Positions 55,164 to 64,000 of a stretch of 64,000 nt of DNA are shown here, piece after piece (positions within the stretch are counted from its first letter, which is position 1; each line of letters starts with the position of its first letter). A program made the position numbers and the translations under genes. Source of the stretch: Hippopus hippopus (taxonomy: Eukaryota > Mollusca > Bivalvia > Cardiida > Cardiidae). The stretch is taken from NCBI GenBank assembly GCA_946811185.2, contig OX328112.1, positions 31,837,562 to 31,901,561 on the forward strand, given 5' to 3'. The notes beneath the pieces are model-generated. The model was given only the letters and a program-made list of their open reading frames with translations. It made no database searches and had not been told where the DNA came from.

Positions 55164-56130
55164 TGACTGCACAAAATAAGCAGTTTCATCTTTGATCTAC
55201 TCTGTCTGCTACTTTGTAAATCATTCTGGTCAAATTGAAATTGCAAATAAAAGACTGCTTTTCCTACATTAAAAGGTCCAATTCATCCTTCAGTGCTCTA
55301 AGGATTACCCACAAAAATCAGTCCTTCTTTTCTGTAATGCCCTAACTGTACTCCTGTGTGGTTCCATCATGAATATATATATATATACACAAATACTGAA
55401 CGTCCTCACTTTACACGACTTGTGACCATCTGCATATGTTATGTCACAATGAGCAATATCTCCCTTTGCCACAATGTTTTCACTAGTTTTCATGTTTTAA
55501 AACTTTAATTCATGTAGAGAATCATTTTGTTTCATAAAGTGGTGATCTAAAATCATAAAAATATGATTATTTTTACAACCCTGCACTAGGCCACTCACTG
55601 ATAACAAAAACAGGACGGTCATCATGGCCCTGTATCACTTAACTGCCTCATAAATTAAACCCCATACATGTGATTGGCAGCCAGAGACATTTACCCATCA
55701 GAAACCTTTATTAAAATAAATTTCAAAGAGAAAAGAAGCCTGGTGAAGAAAAAGGTCCTAATTTTCACATACTAACATGATTTCAATGAGTACAAGCATA
55801 TCTAGTCAAGTCTCAGTCATACCAAATGTCAATGCAAGATTACCAAAACTTGAGTATCAGAAAATATTTTTTCCATGGTATGTGTGGTGAAGACTTAGTG
55901 AGAAATTAAAACAATCTTTGCTTCATTTAATTATTCAACCCATCAGCGCATAACCATAAACATCAAAATGAATCCACATGAATGAAAACTGCACATTTTC
56001 ACTCCTGAAAACTTGAATATTTAGTACCAACCAACAGTATTGGAAAGGGGGATAAATGATAGCATACACCCATGAGGAAAACAGGATTTACTTCCCTTAC
56101 ACACACACACACTATATATATATATATATA

Positions 56131-56168
<38 letters not shown>

Positions 56169-56950
56169 TTGAGTTTGTTATGACACTTAACCAAGCCACA
56201 CCAAAAGCAGCCATATTCTGTGCCAGAACATCATTTTATCAAAAATTTTGAAAGAGATAACTACAGGATCATTTTGGCAAACCTGTAGGAAGTTCCAAAA
56301 TACGGTACTTTTGGGATATAAGATTTCCAATATTTTTCAGGTTTGCTGCCATGGCAACCAGTGCTTTAAACACAATTAAATTCTTTGAAGGAATTCTGAA
56401 GAGGGCGCAGGATAGTATCTGCAAAGATATGTCAAAATTGGTTTGGGGGTTACAGAGACGATGTTTGAAAGGAAAGTTAAAGTGAACATAGCAAACAGAC
56501 CAAAGACACGTGGCCATGACATAAGCTTGCTGATCATCAGGGCTAAAAACATTTTTACATTAGTTACAAGTTACTGCTCCTTTTCCCATAATGTTTTCCA
56601 TATAATTAACCCTTAGAGTAAAAAAAAAAAACATACATGTTCATGACTGAAATAAGATTTACATCATTGTAATTTCAAATGCTATCAAAGGTTGAGGATG
56701 AAAAAGACATATTTTTGTATCGAAATTGTTGAAACTTTTTAACTATTTCCCTTGCTTTACAATGTTTAATCAAACAATCACAAATTTCACAATCCTGCAG
56801 CAAAAGATTTTTTGAAAATATTTTGAAAGTGTAAAGAATGCCAACACTAGTATTTTGTCCTATTCCCATGTTTTCTACCCCAAATCTGAAATTTTGTCTA
56901 GTTGTTACAAGCAGATAAAGGACTGACCTTGAAAACAGAGGAAATGAATA
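55164..56950. other. Host non-coding DNA
   Basis: It contains a compound microsatellite (56100-56167: CA, then TA, then TC repeats) and a reverse family E fragment (56232-56537). No gene is seen. Confidence 0.5.
56100..56167. repeat. Compound microsatellite (CA)n(TA)n(TC)n
   Basis: Three dinucleotide repeats follow each other directly. Confidence 0.95.
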
Positions 56951-57190
56951 TGAGCCATCCTCTGTGAAAATGGGCTTAACACACCAGCAAAAAGTATCTG
57001 CGCAGACTGACCTGGGTCAAAACCTCTTGCTATTGCTTATTTCTGCATGGCATAGGACCATTCTACATCAGGATTCAGTCGATTGTTAGACAAATAGAAT
57101 TTTATGGATCCAAAACTATATGATGACTTGCTTAGTATAATTCATCTCAGAGTTTCATTAAACCCCCTTTTGCCAGAGCGTGGCCATAAT
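56951..57190. mobile_element. Family C MITE copy
   Basis: Typical ends (GAGCCATCCTCTGTG … GCCAGAGCGTGGCCATA), directly followed by a family D element. Confidence 0.65.
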
Positions 57191-57218
57191 AATTTGGAGA
57201 AAATAGACTTGAAGATAT

Positions 57219-57648
57219 AGAGGATATTTGTTTTTTTCGGTGGAATATAAAAATTTATTTCATCGAGTGAACACCATCGGTAATATTTTCATGAGTGGCT
57301 GATGGTGTTCACTCGAAATAAATTTCGATCTTTCACCGAAAAAAACAAATATTCTATTTATTTCATGCTTTTAACCCTTTCTGGGAGGAACTTTATCAAA
57401 ATCCAGTACAGTCTTTTCAATTATTCCCCGTGGCGTACCCCCTCCGCATAGCAACGCATTACAATATTACGTCAAGCGCAAGAAATTTAAGGTAAATGAC
57501 ATCATATTTCCATCTGGTTGTGAGTCACCCGCATTTTACCTTGGTAACTAGAATATAAAAATCGGTATTTTCACTCGTCGTACCCGTGGAATATCGAAAA
57601 ATATTTTCACCGCTATTTCTCGATATCCTACCGGAAAGCACGAAATAA
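57219..57648. mobile_element. Family D element, copy 4
   Basis: Collinear with copy 1 (GAGGATATTTG … GAAAGCACGAAATAA), with a deletion in the segment corresponding to 3660-3720. Confidence 0.7.
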
Positions 57649-58190
57649 TCTTGGATACAATAGGAAAGAGAATTCTGAAGCAAAGTGTTCAACTTGTGTA
57701 CACCAAATTGCACTGAAAAAGTATCATATTGTACCTTTACAAAAAAAGATAATCTTTGCATGAAATCTGTTCAATAAATACTTTGAAATTCACAAAAAGT
57801 ACACAGAGGAGTTTTCCTTCAACATACATTGAAAATATCAACAGGAAGACAATGGCAGTCACATAACTCCATAACAGCAACATGTACATTTGCAGATCAT
57901 ATCACTTAATACATGTACTGGTCATGCATTTAAGAATCACACATGACCAAATATCACGAATCACATGAATCTATTCTAACCCTTAAAATTTTCTATCACA
58001 ACTATAGCTGCTTTTGCAAGTAGTGTAGATCAAGAACAGACCACACAAAACATGCCATATGATCTTAAACTTTACACAGTAGCCTTTTTAATCATTGTGA
58101 CAAAAGCTGCCGAGAAATCTCAATGCTTTTTTGTCAATGGTGTCCATGTCTAACTGCTCTGTTTGAAAATCAAAGGATTAAAGAACAATG

Positions 58191-58453
58191 AGCAATGCCA
58201 TGTGGAAAGGGGGCTTAATGCATCTGGAAAAGGTATTGACCCATGTCAGCCTGTGCAGCTCACACAGGCTGATATGAGTTAAATTTTTTTGCTATTGGTC
58301 AATTTTCTATATGTCAAAGAACCATTCTACCTCATGATTCAATCAGTTGTAAAACAAAGTAGATTTTATGGACACACAGTTATGTGATGACTTCCTTGGT
58401 ATCATGCATCACTGAGATGCATTAAGCTCCCTTTTGCCAAAGCATGGCCCACA
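58191..58453. mobile_element. Family C MITE copy
   Basis: It contains CCATGTCAGCCTGTGCAG / CAGGCTGATATG and the CACTGAGATGCATTAAGC end. Confidence 0.7.
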
Positions 58454-59522
58454 TGTGTTTCACTTACATTCAGTATCAATTATCAACTCCCCACTTCAAT
58501 CTTTTAACCCTTTACCACACAATCCAAAATTTTAACGACCCTGTCAAAGAAGCCTTTTGAAAACATTGTGGGCAAAGAAGAAAATGCTAGTAACCAGCAT
58601 TTTCTCCTTTTTCCACAATGTTTTCCTCCCTTCCTAAAAGAAATTTCAATTTTTCAGGCACATTTGTCATCTGCAAATGCCTTTAATTTGGACCAGTCTA
58701 AAATTTTGTTATTTGGCAAAGAGTTAACCAAATGAGCCCTACATCAACCAGACGGACATTTTCAGTCTAAAAATAAGACCAACGTAATTCGGATTTCCAA
58801 AATAATTTGGATTTTAAACATTGCAGCAAAGTCGACTGCAGATCCAGATCACACTTCACATTTTGTGTGCTCTGATCTTCATCTACACTGGCCACAGAGC
58901 CAACTAAAGTTGTGAAAGACCCTTTAAAGGTTAACATGGAATGAGTTATAATTACAAGAGAGAGATGTAAATAAAGAATGACAACAGTTATGTAAAGATA
59001 TTTTTCTTTAATCTTCCTTTCTCGGCACATTTCTACTTTTTTTCTTTTCTCATTATCAAAACCGACACAACTTTTGACACCCCTGCAGCTAGCAAATTTT
59101 GAAAAGAGGCTCCTGCTTGATGCAAGTAATTTTTAACCCTCAACCTCCAAATTCCGTGAAATGAAACTCTCAAGCCCATAATAAGAAGCCTAATTTTACT
59201 TTCTCAAAGGTGGTTTTTTTTTTTTTGGAAAAATATATCCTTATCGGACAGTGTGGTTCTAAGATCAGAATGCACTTTTTGTGCAGTCTGATCTTGATCA
59301 ACACTATCCACAAAAGGTCTTTGAGGAGAGCTGAGCATCTCAAGGGTAAGTATTGCAAATGTTTTAAATAAAACTGAACACAGAAATGCTGGCATTGAAG
59401 AGGATTTCTGTTGCCTAACAGCTGACAATGTTTGTAAACAGTGTGGCACAAAGAGAATATGCAATAAGCACATATTTCTCTTTCATCCATAATGCCTTAT
59501 TATGTATGCATTTATATACATT

Positions 59523-60121
59523 TGAGCCCTGTTCTGGCAAAAGGGGGTTAATGGATCCCTGTGTTGCATGATACTAAACAAGCCATCACATCACTACAGA
59601 TCCATAAATAGAGTTTATTTCATCAGCTTGTGGTTAATATGGGGAAATATTTGCCAAAAAAGGGAAAGGTCCGCGAAAATAACTCGTGCCTTATGGTACG
59701 AGTTATTTTCGCCAACTTTTCCCTTTTGAGGCAAATATTTCCCCATATTAACCACAAGCTGATGAAATAAATTACATATTATATTTCCTCTGATTATTTT
59801 GTCAACGAATGCCACTTTTAAAACTTAAAAACTTAAAAAAGTAGTTCCAGATTTTCGGCAGGAGGAAAATATTCACTGTGACGGGGAAATAATTCCCCCC
59901 AGCTTAAATTACGACATTTCTTTACCCATAACATTTCTAAAAATAGACACATGAAATATAATATAATCCATTTTATCTAACAACCAACTGTATCACAAGG
60001 TACACTGGTCCTTTAACATGCAGGAAGGTTGCCAAAAGCAAAACATTTCGACACAAGTCAGCCTGCACAGAATGCCCAGGCTGTCCTGCATTAAGCCCCC
60101 ATTTTCACAGAGCATGGCTCA
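59523..60121. mobile_element. Family C MITE split by an inserted element
   Basis: The family C sequence runs to about 59608 (GATCCATAAA) and resumes at about 59967 (ATCCATTTTATCTAACAACC). The intervening ~360 bp includes the long palindrome at 59614-59772, showing a nested, younger insertion. Confidence 0.7.
59614..59772. repeat. Long hairpin (arms about 75 bp) nested in a family C copy
   Basis: Arms begin TTTATTTCATCAGCTTGTGG and end with its complement. The centre is AACTCGTGCCTTATGGTACG. The arms are nearly identical apart from small length changes around the A/T runs. Confidence 0.85.
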
Positions 60122-60595
60122 TTATTAATGTGAATGATTCATAATCTACAGGAATTTTTTTAGAGGCATCCGCTATAATTTTGTTTATGTAGGTAATAAA
60201 CATCACTCTATACCACACAAACAAAATTTTGATGGGATCTGTCTGTACAAGACAAGAAAACATTATGGGAAAAGAAGAATATACTTGTTACAAGCATTTT
60301 TTCCATTTCCCACAATCTTTTCAAAAGCTCTCCTCGCCAGTAAATGCTTTCAATTTTGACAGGCCAAAATTACATTTGGTAAAGAGTTAGACCAGAAAAT
60401 AATAATGCGTTCTTGTAGTTGCGCTTATCAGCATATACCATTCTAGCTTAACAAAGAATCACTGAAGTGTACAAACATGCAAGGATAGAAAGAAACAGAG
60501 ATGGTTTATTTGGCTCATTTTCTGTAAGATTCGAGTTGAAACAAGCCAAGTAAAGACACTGCTTTAGCAAAGTGATTAAAGGAGCTAAATGCATA

Positions 60596-60845
60596 TTGGC
60601 TATGCTCTGTGAAAAAGGGGCTTAATGCATCTGCAAAAAGTATCAACCCATGCCAGCCTGCACAGTCTGTGCAGGCTGACACGACTCGAAACTTTTTGCT
60701 TTTAGTCAACTATCTGCATGTCAAAGGACATTCTACCTCCAGATCCAGTCAATTTGTGGATCCATAATTAGGTGAAGACTTTCTCAGCATAATAATGTAT
60801 GACAGAGATGCATTTTGTCCCCTTTTCACCGAGTTTGGCTCTAAT
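60596..60845. mobile_element. Family C MITE copy
   Basis: Begins TGGCTATGCTCTGTGAAAAAGG and keeps the TGCACAGTCTGTGCAGGCTG inner palindrome and the AGAGATGCATTTTG end. Confidence 0.7.
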
Positions 60846-61617
60846 ATTTTAAATTCAGACATGTCTACAATATTGTAAACTGGTAAGGAGTCAAAAGGAT
60901 CGGTCTAAAATTCATTTTATACAGTAATGGTCTGACAGAGACATGGTCAGATACATAACACTAGTCAAGCTGAAATAGAGATTCATTACTGAGAAGACAG
61001 CACAACATAATATAAAACTGCAGATACAATAAATTGCATCATTCAAGAACAGTTCAAAGACGTATCAAAGATCAGAGTACAGCTTCATGAAAAAACTTTA
61101 ATCCCTTATTTAGCCTAAATCCACTGACAGACTCAGTTTGTGACTTAAGCTGAGTTCATTATCTAAAAATAATTTCACTAACAATAACAGACCTTATAGT
61201 AATGTTCTCAAATCCTGAGTTTACCTAACTTTTCAGACTCTACACAGAAAAATAAACAGACTTAACTCGTTTATCAGACTTAAGTCCATTATTTTGCTGA
61301 GTTGATTCTGAAACATTGTGTAAGCTCGGATTTGAGAATGTAAATAAAGTTTGTTAATATTAGTAAAATGTTTCTCAAACAATGAACTCAGCTTATGTCG
61401 GAAAATAAGTCTAGTAATGGATTTGAGCAAATTAAGAGACTTGAAGTTTTTTCCGGGCCCAGAGTGAGACCTGCAGAGAGAGAGAGAGAGAGAAAGAGAG
61501 AAATAGATTCTGTTTTCACAATAGGTCATATCAATAAAGATCCATGCATACAGAATTTCCATCACAGAGACAGGTTGACAGTTACAGCATTCCGGAACAG
61601 TTGAGGTTGTATGCCGT

Positions 61618-61811
61618 TCATTTTTTCGCGATAGTTGAAGCACTGTTACCTTTAGACTTGGTTTCACTCTCTTTCGATTCTTTCGAGTCGCCGTCTTTCT
61701 TTGAATCGCTTTTCTCAGACTCAGTTTCTTTCTCGGATGCGTTTGATTGTCTCTCTGAGTCTGAACTTGGTTTCTCTGCCTCTGGGTTATTCTTCTTTCT
61801 CTCTTCAGCAT
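61618..61811 (-). CDS. Last exon of a third leftward host gene (charged Ser/Glu/Lys-rich tail)
   Basis: Minus strand: acceptor CTATTTTTAG before 61811, open to TGA at 61618. It encodes about 64 residues: DAEERKKNNPEAEKPSSD, then runs such as SEKETESEKSDSKKDGDSKE, ending NSASTIAKK. The tail is low in complexity and very hydrophilic, probably disordered. The phase (two bases needed to finish an Asp codon) fits the exon at 63051-63119. Product not recognised. Confidence 0.6.
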
Positions 61812-63050
61812 CTAAAAATAGCAAATCCACTTTAATCTTTACCAAGTAATTTCAAGCTTTAATTACCCTTAAGATATTGGCATTTGAAAACATTATGGGA
61901 AAAAGAGAAAATGCTGGTGCCAGCATTTTCTCTTTTTCCCATACTGTTTTCTGATCTTTCGTAGACAATCTCCATCACTTCAGACAAACTCAGTAACTTG
62001 AACCACACATAACTTGTGGTTTGCAAATGCTTGCAATTTAGATTTGTCTAAAAGGTTTAAGATGCAGGTGAAGATGGCCCTGTATCTTGCCCTTCACTAG
62101 CAAAGCTAGGAGGCTCTTTTTGAGACCACTTTCTCGGCCATTATAAGGATAATTAGAAGTGTTGCAAAGCGGACAAATACCCCCCACCAGCACCTTGTCA
62201 CTGAAGCAGCACAATCGAAGAATGGCAACAATTTTCAAACAAAGTTCACCTGTGACCTTGACCTTTGACCCCTGTGACCCCAAAACAAGTGGGTACCTCC
62301 TTGGGTCATGAGCAACACTTGTATTAAGTTTCATGGTTCTAAGTTGAAAGGCTTTTGAGTTAGAGCACAGAAACAAAAAAGTCTACACACTGACAGTCTG
62401 ACAGACAGACAGAAATGGTGAAACCAGTATTCCCCTCTCTACTGCCTCGGTAGCGGGTATAAAAATCCAAAGTTGGCTGTATATTTCTACACAGATCTCC
62501 AAGGAATTCAGGAGTACAAGCATATTTTTTCACCACTGCTATTATAGCAATCAGAGGTTTAAATGAAACTGAATTTTCAAACAGAAACTCAGAGCAGGAT
62601 CATAACTGGAACATTCAACCCCTCACCACTCAATCCTGAGTTTTAAGACCTTGAAGAAGAAGGCCTTTGAAAACACTGTGGAAAAGAAGAAACATTGCCA
62701 TGACATAGGCTCACTGGCCTTTTACCAGAAGAGTGAACAAGAGCACCACATGCGGGTGCCAACGCTCAGCTGCAAGTGCTTGATTTCAGTGAAAATTCTA
62801 AGATGAAAAAAGGGTATAACTGTGTAACAAATACTTTGATGGTTATCTGCCCTTGTTGTATGAGTTTCTCTTTCAATAGTTAACAACTCATCCAAGATTG
62901 AGGTAAATATCTTCAGTTATAACAGAGACATTACAAAATGTCAAAATTATTTCATGACAAACACAATGCCAGGGCTAAGGCAAAAACATGTCGTCCTTTG
63001 AAACCAGCGGAGCTAAAATATGACAAAAGCATTCAAGTTAAACAACCCAC
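61812..63050. other. Intron of the third host gene
   Basis: It carries a family B hairpin (61888-61950) and a mollusc-type dispersed repeat (about 62060-62465) with the CCTTTGACCCCTGTGACCCC motif and a GACAGACAGACAG run. No other gene is seen. Confidence 0.5.
62060..62465 (-). repeat. Dispersed repeat with GACCTTTGACCCCTGTGACC motif
   Basis: Head-like GATGGCCCTGTATC and tail-like ACTGCCTCGGTAGCGGGTAT bracket it. A 112-codon open frame inside is a by-product of the repeat. Confidence 0.5.
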
Positions 63051-63119
63051 CTTTTATTGCTATGGCTTTCCACTGTACTTTATTGTTGCCTAGACACTCT
63101 TCCCATGGACGTACAACTA
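63051..63119 (-). CDS. Penultimate exon of the third host gene
   Basis: The acceptor is a tandem CAGTAG (either AG keeps frame) at 63116-63122 and the donor is AAAG|GTGGGT after 63051. It encodes VVRPWEECLGNNKVQWKAIA, then IK, and ends with one base of a codon that the next exon completes to Asp. Splice signals and phase support it. I do not recognise the family. The gene's 5' part is outside the window. Confidence 0.55.
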
Positions 63120-64000
63120 CTGTAGAGCAAGCACAAAATACATTAAAACCTCAACTAAACATGCACGTAGGTGATAATTGATGAAAAAAAGCTTGATTAA
63201 GGCTGGTGCTTGCTTACTACAGGTAATTTTCTTTTTTACTTTCCTTTAAAATTTAGTCAGCATGAAATTAGTTAAAATACATGCATACATGCAAAAAATT
63301 GCTCTTTGCAAAACATTTCTCCTGCTGTCACAACATTTTCCAAACGATTCTACTACATCATATCGAGGTAGTAAGTTATACCTCAAAACAGTTTGGCTCA
63401 ACTTCAGTTGTTTTCACAGACAAAGTAGATCAAGTATTGATTGCCTTTATTAATTTTATAGGATAGTGTGGATAATGAGCATGTAGTCTGGTCTTATATC
63501 CATATGTACACTACTGTTAAAAGTATTCTGGCAAGATCAATCTCTAAATGCAATGCATTGGTCTATTTTCCTGATAAAGAACATGCTTTTCATCTATTTA
63601 GCACTTTAACTCTTTAACAAACAACAAACTAGTCAAAGCTGAAACCATCTTCAGATGACAAAATAAATTCGATTAAAAAATTGGAATTTGTTGTGGGAAG
63701 GGTTACCAGCATTTTCTCTTCCTCCCACAATGTTTTCAATTTTCTTCGTCAGGGTCTTAGAAGTCGGGATTGTGTAGTACAGGATTAACTCTTTCATTAT
63801 TGAATATATAAATTGCATTTTCTCAAAGGTTACAAATAATATTCTGCTGTAAGATCAAAAGAAAGTTTGGTCATAACCTAGAACACAGCAGTGGACAGTG
63901 TAGATCAGAGATCAGGCTGCACATTCTGATCTTGATCTACACTGTCCACAAAAGCTCCTGGTGTCTTCTTATTAAAAAGATAAAAAACCTCACGTCAAAA
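63120..64000. other. Host intron or non-coding DNA
   Basis: It contains a family B hairpin (63688-63740) and a family A hairpin (63892-63949). No further exon is seen. Confidence 0.5.

Noticed and set aside
62038..62376. 112-codon open frame
   Set aside because: Lies wholly in a dispersed repeat with the GACCTTTGACCCCTGTGACC motif.

Overview
The window is eukaryotic host DNA carrying one large, sharply bounded virus-like transposon. The host is probably a bivalve mollusc. This is inferred from short exons in long AT-rich introns and from many dispersed repeats: tRNA-headed SINEs ending in GGCGTTAAACACC, hairpin elements, and CCGTCCGT-headed repeats. No bacterial-type gene density is seen outside the transposon.

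The centre (7105-23535, 16,431 bp) is a complete Polinton/Maverick. It begins AGTAGATATA, ends TATATCTACT, has terminal inverted repeats (TIRs) of 493 and 554 bp, and is flanked by a 6-bp target duplication, ATTGAG. Leftward genes, from the left end: protein-primed family B DNA polymerase (C terminus inside the TIR), SAP/NUMOD1-like protein, double-jelly-roll major capsid protein, a small unknown protein, a pVI-like protein, a coiled-coil protein, a two-helix membrane protein, a dUTPase-fold candidate, an adenovirus-like core/lytic protein, a penton-like minor capsid protein, a small helical protein and the packaging ATPase. Rightward genes: zinc-ribbon/phospholipase A2-like protein, retroviral-type integrase with chromodomain, adenovirus-like cysteine protease and a repetitive fibre-like protein. 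A leftward RING-finger gene sits by the right end. Together they form a virion-morphogenesis set (capsid, penton, packaging motor, maturation protease, fibre) plus replication and integration enzymes.

The element is a paradox. By eye its TIRs differ by only about 8 substitutions and one 61-bp length change, and the target duplication is perfect. Yet its genes carry six in-frame stops and about eight frameshifts. ATPase and protease are open throughout. The integrase is open but its second Asp and Glu are unusually close.

The Polinton sits in an intron of a leftward host gene, 31 bp upstream of a splice acceptor. That gene's last two exons (6850-7067 and 4211-5153) join in phase and encode a transmembrane segment and a long cytoplasmic tail. 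Two other leftward host genes are seen by their last exons (46968-47248 with 49410-49462; 61618-61811 with 63051-63119). The rest is repeat-rich non-coding DNA with several long palindromes, one nested inside another repeat.
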